Shown: piece after piece, positions 6,359 through 13,503 of the stretch
Layout of the letters: every line of letters starts with the position of its first letter
Numbering within the stretch: position 1 is the stretch's first letter
DNA from: Roseibacillus sp.
Lineage (GTDB): Bacteria > Verrucomicrobiota > Verrucomicrobiia > Verrucomicrobiales > Akkermansiaceae
Direction of reading: 5' to 3'
Length of the DNA stretch: 13,503 nt
NCBI GenBank assembly: GCA_002729275.1
Contig: PBTP01000030.1
Location: 18,700-32,202 of the forward strand
Notes under the pieces: generated by a model
What the model was told of the DNA's origin: nothing
Databases searched by the model: none
The model's input: the letters and a program-made list of their open reading frames with translations, nothing else
Translations under genes and position numbers: made by a program

Positions 6359-7906
6359 ATGTCTCTAACGATTCTCTCTTCATCACTCTCTTTCAGCGCT
6401 GGACTCCTGACTGCAATGCTTTTGCCAGAAGCGATCGCCAGCGAAACCGACCTAAGGAACGACCTCTCTTTCTTCAAGGACCCCACCTGCGTAGAGCTGA
6501 AAGCAGAAGTGGGACAAGAGGATCTTGGCCGATTCAAAAGTAAGCTTTTAAAGAATGCTGCACGCAGACTACTTGAGGGAAGCTATGACACCCGTCATCG
6601 AGCCGCTTCCTACCGGGCCTACCCCTCCCCCGCTGCGCTTCAGCGCATGATCAAACTCGGAGACGGATTCAGTCGTTATGAGAATATAACCGGTATCTAC
6701 CTCGAGGCCGGCAGCCATGTTGTTCTAGCTGGCGACACGGGCGGGCGGAAGATTTCTCTTCTGATTCCAGACTGGATGCGGAAGCCTCCGGAGGGAATTG
6801 AACCATCAAAGGACCCTGCAGGCTGGGGACTTAAACGTCAGGAAATCGGCATCGAGGCCGGGCTCAATACCATTGACGTCAAAAAGTCCGGACTGGTCTA
6901 CCTGAACTACTATGACCCAGAGCCTGACAAGGCCCCTCGGGTCGTAGTTCATTTCCTGACCGGAAAGATCAATGGTTACTTTGATAGCAGCCAGCACGAC
7001 AACAAGGACTGGAACCGTCTTCTCGATAATGCCGTAGCCCCAATCCTTGATGCCCGCGGGAAACATATCCAGGTCGCCTACCCGGTGGAGTGGTTCAATA
7101 TTCACACCCGGGGCAAGGGAAAGGAGCTCATGCAAAACTATGACACGATGCTAGTCCACCACTACACGGTCCTCGGCCTGGTCAAATACAACAAGATTCC
7201 GCCGAATCGAATTCTGGCACGGGTAAATCATAACTATTACATGTTCCGGGACCGCGATGGGGTAGCGTATTTCGGGAACAAAGGAACCATGCGAATGGTT
7301 GCAGATCCGGCTGTTGTCATCAAGGGCGACCCGTGCTGGGGTTTCTGTCACGAGGCGGGGCACGTCCTTCAATTACGTCCCCAGATCACATGGGGTGGAA
7401 TGACGGAAGTAAGCTGCAACATCTTCTCCATGTATACCCGCGGCAAGATGGGTAACGAGAGCCGCCTCTCCACTCAGAAAAACTATAGCAAGGCGCGAAA
7501 ATCAATCGTCAACTCCGACCCAAAAATCTCCTACCTGCAAGACCCTGATGTCTTCAACCGCCTGGTGCCTTTCTGGCAATTACACCTGTTTTTCACGAAA
7601 CGCGGTAATCCTGACTTCTACGGTGACGTGATGGAAGAAATGCGTAACCAGCCCGATGCAGGACGGGGGAACGACTCCATTCGTAATCAATTCCAATTTA
7701 TCCGTATTTGCTGCGATATCGGCAAAGTCGACCTCACAGAGTTCTTTGAGAAATGGGGTTTCTTTCGAGTCGGACAAATTAAACTAAAGGATTATCGCAA
7801 CTACCATTTCGTGGTAACACCTGAAATGGTCAATGAAACCCGGTCATATATTGCCCGGAAAAAATACAAGAAACCCTCTGAGGACCTGACTCTTCTTGAG
7901 GATTAA
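6359..7906 (+). CDS. Secreted M60-like (enhancin/mucinase-like) zinc metallopeptidase
   Basis: The product (515 aa) belongs to the M60/enhancin-like gluzincins, which in other bacteria and viruses cleave mucins and other glycoproteins. The zinc site is HEAGH (331-335), with the third ligand Glu350 in GGMTEVSCN, fitting HExxH(8,24)E. Upstream, TGIYLEAGSHVVL (111-123) matches the beta-sandwich that precedes the catalytic domain in this family. The helical C-terminal part carries RICCDIGKVDLTEFFEKWGFF, a typical M60 ending. Residues 1-28 are a plausible signal peptide (MSLTILSSSLSFSAGLLTAMLLPEAIAS), giving an extracytoplasmic location. Cys326 and Cys330 flank the zinc motif (DPCWGFCHE) and may form a disulfide. 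No carbohydrate-binding or adhesion domain is attached. Substrate is unknown; mucin-type or other O-glycosylated protein is inferred from the family. It starts 66 bp after the preceding gene. Confidence 0.92.
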   Translation: MSLTILSSSLSFSAGLLTAMLLPEAIASETDLRNDLSFFKDPTCVELKAEVGQEDLGRFKSKLLKNAARRLLEGSYDTRHRAASYRAYPSPAALQRMIKLGDGFSRYENITGIYLEAGSHVVLAGDTGGRKISLLIPDWMRKPPEGIEPSKDPAGWGLKRQEIGIEAGLNTIDVKKSGLVYLNYYDPEPDKAPRVVVHFLTGKINGYFDSSQHDNKDWNRLLDNAVAPILDARGKHIQVAYPVEWFNIHTRGKGKELMQNYDTMLVHHYTVLGLVKYNKIPPNRILARVNHNYYMFRDRDGVAYFGNKGTMRMVADPAVVIKGDPCWGFCHEAGHVLQLRPQITWGGMTEVSCNIFSMYTRGKMGNESRLSTQKNYSKARKSIVNSDPKISYLQDPDVFNRLVPFWQLHLFFTKRGNPDFYGDVMEEMRNQPDAGRGNDSIRNQFQFIRICCDIGKVDLTEFFEKWGFFRVGQIKLKDYRNYHFVVTPEMVNETRSYIARKKYKKPSEDLTLLED

Positions 7907-8035
7907 TTTATTCTACGAAAGAACGACTTCCAACGGTCGCTATTTCTTTCAATTTTCTAGACGCCAAATCGATTGCTGGGCATTTGGGCTGGAATTCAGT
8001 TGGAATAGAATCGCTCTGCCCCGTAGATTTCCAAG

Positions 8036-10138
8036 GTGCCCATCCTAGCCCACTACTGTCTCAGCCTCGGGATCATCACGATTGCCTCGATCAGCGTCGT
8101 GCTCTCAGCGGAATCTGGCACAGAACAACCCGGCTCCCTCTCTCCCACGCAGTTTCAGGATCTGCTCGCAGACCACTGCTACAAGTGCCACGGAGATGGG
8201 GAGACCAAGGGTGACCTTGACCTCGTAGCGCTTGAAAGCGAGGACAGCCCTGGTCTCTATCCAGCCTTAATGGAGGACCTGGTAGCTGTTCTCTCGGATG
8301 GCGAAATGCCGCCCAAGAAATCCAAGCCTTTACCAGATCCGGATAGAATAAGGCTAATAACTTACCTCAAGAAGGAACTCGACCGTTCACTCGGAGAGAT
8401 TGCCTTTGAGCCTACTCCCATCGGGAGAATGACCCGGTTTCAGTACAACAATGCGGTCAAAGACCTCCTGGGACTACAGCGCGACATCTTCTGGATGCCT
8501 GAGCGACTGATGCGCAGACGCTCTGATTACTTTAAACCCGCATCAGGAAAAATGCCTGCGTCCGTTCGAGTCCAGAACCGACCACTAGGTAAGGATCATG
8601 ACGGTGAGCGCCCGGAGGGGTTCCGGGGGGTAGCGGCCTATCCGCAGGACCGACGCGCCGAGCACGGATTCGACAATCGTGCCGACCACCTCACCCTGTC
8701 TCCCCTTCTGATGGAGCAATTCCTCCAGCTCTCCTACTCGATCGTGGACAGCAAAGATCTCAATGCCCGGGAATGCCGCACATGGGACACGATCTTCGCT
8801 TCGCCACCAGAGGAACAGGGAGAAGTCGTCCCAATTATTCGGGACCGCTTACACACCCTCCTGCTCCGAGCCTTTCGGCGTCCAATTCCCAGGGAAACCC
8901 TCGACAGATACACCGATTTTGCAGCAAGAGAGCTGAAAAACGGGGCTGGCTTTACCGAAACCATGAAGGCCCTGGTCAGCGCTACCATCGCCTCACCCGA
9001 ATTCCTGTATCTCTACAACGTGGAAGATCAGGATCATAACCGGGACGCAAATAATGGCAGAGAGCCCATTGACGCGTTCGAACTCGCCTCACGACTCTCT
9101 TTTTTCTTTTGGATCAGCATTCCTGACGAGCGCCTGCTAAACCTCGCCGCCACGGGAGAACTGAGCGACCCCGATATTCTCAGTCAGGAGATTGAGCGGA
9201 TGCTGATCGACCCTCGGTCCTCGAGATTCTGTGATATTTTCCCAGCGCAGTGGCTCCAGCTGGATCGTCTGGTCTCCTCGATTCCAGACCCCAAAAAGCA
9301 CCCATACTTTTACTTCAGCGCCTATCGTTCCAGTATGCATATGATGATGGAGCCTTTGCTGCTGTTCGAAACGCTCTACATCGAGGATCGATCCGTGATT
9401 GAACTTCTGAATCCAGCGTTCACATGGAACAGCCCACATCTGGAGTCGATATATAATCGCGAACAGAAGCGCAAACGAGGCTCCGTGCAAACAGTCACCT
9501 TTAAACGGCGCCCCCTAACGGATCCTCGCTGGGGAGGGGTAATTACGAATGCCGCAGTGATGACCATGACTTCTAATCCTGATCGAAGCCTCCCCATCAC
9601 CCGTGGAGCGTGGATTAACGGAGTCATCTTTAATGACCCCCCCGAACCCCCACCAGCGGATATCCCACCTCTTCCTGCAGCGAACGAGGAGGCGCTGAGC
9701 AAGATGACCATCAGGGAAGAATTTGCAGAGCACCGAGTGCGTGAAGACTGCGCAGGATGCCATGAAAAGATCGATCCCGTAGGCTTTGCACTGGAGAACT
9801 ATGGCCCCACTGGCGAGTGGCGGGCGCAGTATGAGAATGGTCGGGAAATTGACTCCAGCGGAGAGCTCTACAACCGGCACAAATTCAGTAACCCGGTGGA
9901 ATTCAAGGAGACCCTCCTGAAAGAGCGTCATAGATTTATACGAGGGTTTGCAGCTCATCTCCTCTCATTTGCCCTCGGCCGCGAACTTGGACCAGCGGAC
10001 TCCCCGGCCCTCAACACGATTACGAAACGAGCCCTGGCAGGCGAAGATTCCCTGCGGACGATCATGAAGATGATCGCTATGAGTGAGCCCTTCAGCTATA
10101 AAAACACGCAACCAAAAGGAACAGAAAAGACACCATGA
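8036..10138 (+). CDS. DUF1592-type di-haem cytochrome (PSCyt1/DUF1587/1595/1592/1588/1585)
   Basis: The product (700 aa) is an exported multidomain protein of a family expanded in Planctomycetes and Verrucomicrobia, with no established function that I know of. The order is: signal peptide (1-24); cytochrome-c-like domain with CYKCH (48-52) and a possible axial Met in GEMPP (89-93); DUF1587 (about 130-225; RMTRFQYNNAVKDLLG and AEHGFDNRADHLTLSP); DUF1595 (LLRAFRRPIP, 276-285); DUF1592 (about 344-470; DAFELASRLSFFFW); DUF1588 (about 495-595; RWGGVITNAAVM, then CAGCHEKIDPVGFALENYGP with a second CxxCH at 572-576); and DUF1585 (about 630-690). Two covalent c-type haems are inferred. GTG 8036 is the only sensible start: an in-frame TAG lies nine bases upstream and no Shine-Dalgarno is seen. 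The stop overlaps the next start as ATGA. Confidence 0.95.
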   Translation: MPILAHYCLSLGIITIASISVVLSAESGTEQPGSLSPTQFQDLLADHCYKCHGDGETKGDLDLVALESEDSPGLYPALMEDLVAVLSDGEMPPKKSKPLPDPDRIRLITYLKKELDRSLGEIAFEPTPIGRMTRFQYNNAVKDLLGLQRDIFWMPERLMRRRSDYFKPASGKMPASVRVQNRPLGKDHDGERPEGFRGVAAYPQDRRAEHGFDNRADHLTLSPLLMEQFLQLSYSIVDSKDLNARECRTWDTIFASPPEEQGEVVPIIRDRLHTLLLRAFRRPIPRETLDRYTDFAARELKNGAGFTETMKALVSATIASPEFLYLYNVEDQDHNRDANNGREPIDAFELASRLSFFFWISIPDERLLNLAATGELSDPDILSQEIERMLIDPRSSRFCDIFPAQWLQLDRLVSSIPDPKKHPYFYFSAYRSSMHMMMEPLLLFETLYIEDRSVIELLNPAFTWNSPHLESIYNREQKRKRGSVQTVTFKRRPLTDPRWGGVITNAAVMTMTSNPDRSLPITRGAWINGVIFNDPPEPPPADIPPLPAANEEALSKMTIREEFAEHRVREDCAGCHEKIDPVGFALENYGPTGEWRAQYENGREIDSSGELYNRHKFSNPVEFKETLLKERHRFIRGFAAHLLSFALGRELGPADSPALNTITKRALAGEDSLRTIMKMIAMSEPFSYKNTQPKGTEKTP

Positions 10139-11511
10139 GGAACAAATCAGATGCGCCGGGAGCTCTCTCCCGAAGAAAGTTTCTGGCTGGCATCGGCGGA
10201 GCCGCCCTGAGCCTCCCCCAGCTCGAAAGTGTCGCTGCATCCCCCGCGGCAACTTCGAGCGGCGCACCGGCGACCCGACTCGCCTTTTTTTACATGCCCA
10301 ACGGAATGACTCGCAGGGGCTTCTTCCCGGGGGAGTCAGACCGGAGCCTCCCAAACTTTGCAGGACAGAACAATGTTTGGCGCTTCGAGGGCCAGCAGAC
10401 CCCGGTCGGCCAGCATGAGATGACCTTTACGCCGACGCTCAAGGCTCTTCACCCCTTCCGCAAACAGGTCTCGCTCATTACCGGACTGGATCGGACTTTC
10501 CAGCACGGAACCGACTCACACGCACAGGCAGCCTCCTGTTTCCTTTCCGAAGCTGCTCCTTTCGGAGTAGAAGGCTCAGCCTATCCCATCGCTCGAACGC
10601 TTGATCACGTTGCATCGGATGCTATCGGCCAAGCAAGCCCCTTCCCCACCCTTGAGCTAAGCTGCAACGACTCCAAGGATAACATTGAATCAATCTATTT
10701 TGATAATATGTCATGGTATGGATCGGGTCACGTCGCACCCTCGATGAGGAATCCCCGCAAGGTCTATGACCGACTCTTCGGAACACGCAATAACCTCCGC
10801 TCGCGCAACATCACAGATCTGGTTCTCGGCAACGCCAAAAGCTTCCAGAAAAAACTCGGAACTGCTGACAGGGATAAGTTTAACGAGTATTTTGAGTCGG
10901 TTCGATCAATCGAAAAGCGCCTCGATAGAGTTGACTCCATGCGGGCCGATATGAAACCGGTCAGCATTGCGCGGCCAGGCGAGGGACTCCTCCCTCGCAA
11001 GGAGTATATCTACCTGATGGGCGACCTGATGATTGCCGCCCTGCAGACAGGCCTAACCAACGTGAGCACCCTGATGATCGGGGCAGAGCGCTGGGGAACC
11101 ACTCTCAAATACGAAGGGATTCTCGATCAACCCCGAAGTCACCACGGCATGACTCACAATCCGAAAAAGCATGTTGACGACCTACTGAAGCTAGACGCCT
11201 TCCACGTCGAAGCATACGCGAGAATGATTGAGAAAATGAGTCATATTCAGGAAGGAGATGGCTCGACACTCCTTGATAATACGATTTTCACCCTCGGGGC
11301 GGGCCTTGGAGATGGTACAACTCACCAATACAACGACCTTCCTATTGTGGTTGCCGGTGGCGGCCGAGGAGCACTTCAACTTGGCAAGCACATCCACTGC
11401 CCCAAAGGCACCCCTCTTGCCAACCTTTGGCTTACCCAGTTAGACATTCTCGGAGTAGAGCGCGACCGATTTGCTGACAGCACTGGGCAACTTTCCTCCG
11501 TCCGGGCCTGA
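10135..11511 (+). CDS. DUF1552 family protein with a Tat signal
   Basis: The product (458 aa) is the usual genomic partner of the DUF1592-type cytochrome. The N-terminus has a twin-arginine signal, SRRKFLAG (12-19), then a hydrophobic stretch, which implies folding, perhaps with a cofactor, before export. Family signatures include FFYMPNGM near residue 52, LITGLDR followed by HGTDSHAQAASCFL, the YDRLF segment, HHGMTHNP, and TLGAGLGDGTTHQYNDLPIVVAGGGRG near the C-terminus. The last resembles the ending of DUF1501-type proteins, which are related to the alkaline phosphatase/sulfatase superfamily. Enzymatic activity is unproven. ATG 10135 overlaps the upstream stop by 4 bp (ATGA), a classic sign of translational coupling. 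The match to DUF1552 is clear over the whole length. Confidence 0.95.
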   Translation: MRNKSDAPGALSRRKFLAGIGGAALSLPQLESVAASPAATSSGAPATRLAFFYMPNGMTRRGFFPGESDRSLPNFAGQNNVWRFEGQQTPVGQHEMTFTPTLKALHPFRKQVSLITGLDRTFQHGTDSHAQAASCFLSEAAPFGVEGSAYPIARTLDHVASDAIGQASPFPTLELSCNDSKDNIESIYFDNMSWYGSGHVAPSMRNPRKVYDRLFGTRNNLRSRNITDLVLGNAKSFQKKLGTADRDKFNEYFESVRSIEKRLDRVDSMRADMKPVSIARPGEGLLPRKEYIYLMGDLMIAALQTGLTNVSTLMIGAERWGTTLKYEGILDQPRSHHGMTHNPKKHVDDLLKLDAFHVEAYARMIEKMSHIQEGDGSTLLDNTIFTLGAGLGDGTTHQYNDLPIVVAGGGRGALQLGKHIHCPKGTPLANLWLTQLDILGVERDRFADSTGQLSSVRA

Positions 11512-12020
11512 ATCGCTCATCCATCTGGAATGACTGCGGCGAGAATCCAGCCCACACGCAAGCACCCGCTTTCTGACCAGCCCTTCTGGGATTTCTCCTG
11601 GTCAGAAAATTAAACGGTCAGAGGTTCCGCGCTGGACCTGGAATAACCGACATCAGTCCCACGGGATTTCCATTCAGGCTCACCCGTGGCGTGGCCGAAC
11701 GAACTGCCACCCGGACTCTGGACCCTCTCTTTGCCCGAGTATTGCATTCGACGAAAGGCCGCCTCGCATCGTCCTATGCGTGGCAGATGCATGCATGACA
11801 CCTTGGGACCTCTTCAACTCTGCCAAAGACAAGGTTCACAGCAGGACATCCTGGAGATTCCTGTCTCGGGACCCAGAATCATTTTTTCCGAAGCTCTACG
11901 AGGAGCTCTCGCTGAACCTATACTCTTCGACCGAACGTTATCGACCCGGGAGCCCTTGGGGCTCTACAGTTGTGCCCCCCCCGAAGGAGCAATACCCGTG
12001 TTTCTTTAGACTCACATCTT
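11512..12020 (+). other. Gene-poor stretch between the DUF1552 and ankyrin genes
   Basis: About 509 bp without a gene I can support. It contains the 11-bp inverted repeat at 11570-11608 and a smaller 7-bp stem CCACGGG/CCCGTGG (11659-11665 with 11683-11689). Open frames here (for example 11686-12009 and 11780-12115 on plus, 11610-11801 on minus) have no signal peptide, recognisable motif or ribosome binding site, and the plus-strand ones run into the ankyrin gene in the wrong frame. It probably holds the end of the DUF1592/1552 transcript and the promoter of the lipoprotein cluster, though I could not pick out convincing promoter boxes. Confidence 0.5.
11570..11608. repeat. Perfect 11-bp inverted repeat, possible terminator
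   Basis: TTTCTGACCAG (11570-11580) is mirrored exactly by CTGGTCAGAAA (11598-11608) around a 17-nt loop that itself begins CCCttctGGG, a mini-hairpin. It lies 58 bp after the DUF1552 stop. On the plus strand it is followed by AATTAAACGG rather than a run of T, so it is not a textbook rho-independent terminator. It may terminate or stabilise the DUF1592/DUF1552 mRNA, or be a protein-binding dyad. Confidence 0.55.
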
Positions 12021-12767
12021 ATGACCATCAGAAACACCGTCCTACTATTGCTCATGACGCTCCTTTCCTTGGGTTGCGACCCACACCTAGACTCAGTTTA
12101 TCTAGGCCGTGCTGAAGCACAAATACTCGCCGATGTCTCAGCAGGGGATATCGCCGCAGTAGAACTCTATCTGGACATGGGGGGGAATGTAAATCTTCAG
12201 GATGAGCCCGGCATGACTCCATTACATCACGCTGCAAACAGCGGACGGAAAGGGAGCCATCTCAAGATGGCGGAACTCCTCATTGACCGGGGAGCTGAGG
12301 TCAATGCGACCGATGACACTCACCACACTCCACTGCATCTGGCCAGTATGGCCGCTAACATGGAAATCGCCGAATTACTCATCGACGCGGGAGCCGATGT
12401 GAACGCCAGAACCAGACGCTCGGGAGAGACTGCTTTATTCCTGGCAACACACGGCGCCGCGCAAGGCGGCACCAGAAGTTACCTGAATCTGATAAAATTT
12501 CTTATCGCCAGGGGCGCTGATTTAAATGTGAAGCTTAAATCGGACGGAGAGACAGCGCTGCACCAAGCCTCTCGAAGTTATTCAGAAAAGCATGCTTCTG
12601 AGGTATGCGCCCTTCTCATTGCCAACGGAGCTCACGTCAATGAGCGCAACGCAAAGGGCCATACAGCACTGGACGAGGCCTTGGCCAACGGGCGCAATAA
12701 GACTTCTGAAGTCCTTCGTAACCACGACGCTAAGACCAGTAACCAGTTAAAAACCGAGGAGGGCTAA
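12021..12767 (+). CDS. Ankyrin-repeat lipoprotein
   Basis: Read from ATG 12021 the product is 248 aa: a short signal (MTIRNTVLLLLMTLLSLGC) with a lipobox LSLGC and Cys19 as the lipidation site, then about six ankyrin repeats over residues 30-238. Repeats are recognised by TPLHHAA, TPLHLAS, TALFLAT, TALHQAS and TALDEAL, each with LLI..GA.VN-type helices and turns. Repeats 2, 4 and 5 carry extra residues before the second helix (for example GRKGSHLKMAELL and GAAQGGTRSYLNLIKFL). Asp20 follows the lipidated Cys; in E. coli that residue keeps lipoproteins in the inner membrane, but whether the rule holds here is unknown. Ankyrin repeats bind other proteins; the partner is not evident. A GTG at 11970 opens the frame earlier but would bury the signal peptide. 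No Shine-Dalgarno is seen. Confidence 0.9.
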   Translation: MTIRNTVLLLLMTLLSLGCDPHLDSVYLGRAEAQILADVSAGDIAAVELYLDMGGNVNLQDEPGMTPLHHAANSGRKGSHLKMAELLIDRGAEVNATDDTHHTPLHLASMAANMEIAELLIDAGADVNARTRRSGETALFLATHGAAQGGTRSYLNLIKFLIARGADLNVKLKSDGETALHQASRSYSEKHASEVCALLIANGAHVNERNAKGHTALDEALANGRNKTSEVLRNHDAKTSNQLKTEEG

Positions 12768-12819
12768 GGTTCATCGAACCTCTCACCACAAAGCGCCATA
12801 AACCAAACCCTTCTTCCCT

Positions 12820-13326
12820 ATGAAAGCACTGACAACCCTTTTCGCAGGCATTATGCTTACAGGGTGCAGGCCGGCAAAAGAACCTCTGGAAGCTAGAGCC
12901 GGGACTGCCGCGAAATTACAAGTTATTGCCTCTTACGAAGGGCGGCTGACACTTGATCCTAATGAGCAATCTCCCAAGCCCTCTGAGCTAATTATCCGCA
13001 GCCAGGCCGCCTACGAAGCCTTTGTGGCGAGGATTCCGAAGCGCAAAATCACCCGAACAAGGCCAGCCCCTCCCAGTGATGACCCCTTACTCCGAAAGCC
13101 TCCTATTGATTTTGAGAGGCGCATGATACTGGCAGCTATCCGATCCGACACCATGTATATCTCGCCTAACTTCGAGTCTGTTACCGCTGACCAAAAGGGC
13201 CTCTCGGTTCGAATTACGGATCCAGGCCTGGGCGAGACCAAGACCCTGAACCAGCAAGAGGGAATCGGCACTTACCGGGCCATTGTTATCCCGAAGCGTG
13301 AAGGGCTCATACAGTTTTTGAGGTAA
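12820..13326 (+). CDS. Small lipoprotein with a PrcB-C-like domain
   Basis: The product (168 aa) begins MKALTTLFAGIMLTGCRP, a lipoprotein signal with lipobox LTGC and Cys16. The rest is a single compact domain: IIRSQAAYEAFVARIP (58-73), a proline-rich loop, PPIDFERRMILAAIR (94-108), alternating beta segments and TYRAIVIPK (151-159). The order (a residue of the S..YEAF type, then xDFxxxMILAA, then a final Y..I.IPK strand) resembles the PrcB C-terminal domain, named after a protease-complex subunit of Treponema. This match is from pattern only and is not certain. It follows the ankyrin gene after 52 bp on the same strand and precedes another lipoprotein gene, so the three may be co-transcribed. 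No Shine-Dalgarno is visible before the ATG. Confidence 0.8.
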   Translation: MKALTTLFAGIMLTGCRPAKEPLEARAGTAAKLQVIASYEGRLTLDPNEQSPKPSELIIRSQAAYEAFVARIPKRKITRTRPAPPSDDPLLRKPPIDFERRMILAAIRSDTMYISPNFESVTADQKGLSVRITDPGLGETKTLNQQEGIGTYRAIVIPKREGLIQFLR

Positions 13327-13422
13327 GCTACCGATCATGTGTGTCACAGGCCGCCCATAGAACCACGCATCTCTCCACACAGTTCAATCTGTATCTCCCC
13401 AACTCATTCTCCGGACTCCTCG

Positions 13423-13503
13423 ATGAAGACCCTGCTATCAATTGTCATCACTTTGTTAATTACCGGGTGCTCGGAGAGGAGCTCACCGGAGCTGCAGGAG
13501 AAC
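13423..13503 (+). CDS. Start of a lipoprotein gene, cut by the window end
   Basis: An ATG at 13423 opens a frame of 27 codons running off the window. The product starts MKTLLSIVITLLITGCSERS, with a Lys in the n-region, a hydrophobic core and the lipobox LITGC, so Cys16 is the predicted lipidation site and Ser17 the +2 residue. The signal resembles that of the preceding gene (same length, same TGC ending), as expected for lipoproteins. Function cannot be judged from 27 residues. The 96-bp gap upstream has no recognisable terminator. Confidence 0.7.
   Translation, partial: MKTLLSIVITLLITGCSERSSPELQEN

Noticed and set aside
7984..8011. TTGGGC-16 nt-TAGAAT promoter-like pair before the DUF1592 gene
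   Set aside because: The -35 box is poor, and the sigma factor preference of this organism is unknown; such pairs arise often by chance.
8773..9039. Open frames on both strands inside the DUF1592 gene
   Set aside because: They are shadows of a frame with strong family motifs throughout.
11610..11801. Minus-strand 63-codon open frame in the gene-poor stretch
   Set aside because: No recognisable motif or start context; the composition looks like chance.
11780..12115. 111-codon open frame overlapping the ankyrin gene start
   Set aside because: No signal, motif or ribosome binding site is seen, and its last third lies in the wrong frame over a clear lipoprotein gene.

Overview
The window most likely comes from a chromosome of the PVC group, probably Verrucomicrobiota. 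No single marker proves this. The evidence is a DUF1592-type cytochrome coupled to a DUF1552 protein, a degenerate redoxin of the kind common in Planctomycetes and Verrucomicrobia, an M60-like (enhancin/mucinase-like) metallopeptidase, a SET-domain protein, and a secreted protein whose middle domain resembles modules of verrucomicrobial exported proteins. Most start codons lack a recognisable Shine-Dalgarno sequence.

Left arm (minus strand, about 51-2536): three genes read leftward. In order of transcription they are an exported protein of unknown function, a small SET-domain lysine methyltransferase with a complete post-SET zinc motif, and a signal-peptide protein ending in a thioredoxin-like fold that has lost its redox cysteines. 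They diverge from the plus-strand block across a gap of about 170 bp.

Central block (plus strand, 2705-7906): parB (chromosome partitioning CTPase, no parA beside it), then 21 bp later an M28/glutaminyl cyclotransferase-like lipoprotein, a secreted protein with a C-terminal MAM/choice-of-anchor-J-like domain, and a secreted M60-like metallopeptidase. Everything after parB looks exported, suggesting extracytoplasmic peptide or glycoprotein processing.

DUF1592/DUF1552 pair (8036-11511): a large Sec-exported protein with two CxxCH haem motifs overlaps by 4 bp (ATGA) a Tat-exported DUF1552 protein. The pair is well known from PVC genomes but I know of no established biochemical function.

Right arm (11512-13503): a gene-poor stretch of about 500 bp holds a perfect 11-bp inverted repeat. 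It is followed by three consecutive predicted lipoproteins: an ankyrin-repeat protein, a small protein with a PrcB-C-like pattern, and a third cut off by the window end after 27 codons.

No rRNA, tRNA, CRISPR array, insertion sequence or phage gene was seen. The most speculative but interesting idea is the proximity of the SET methyltransferase to a ParB that carries a lysine-rich, histone-tail-like N-terminus.
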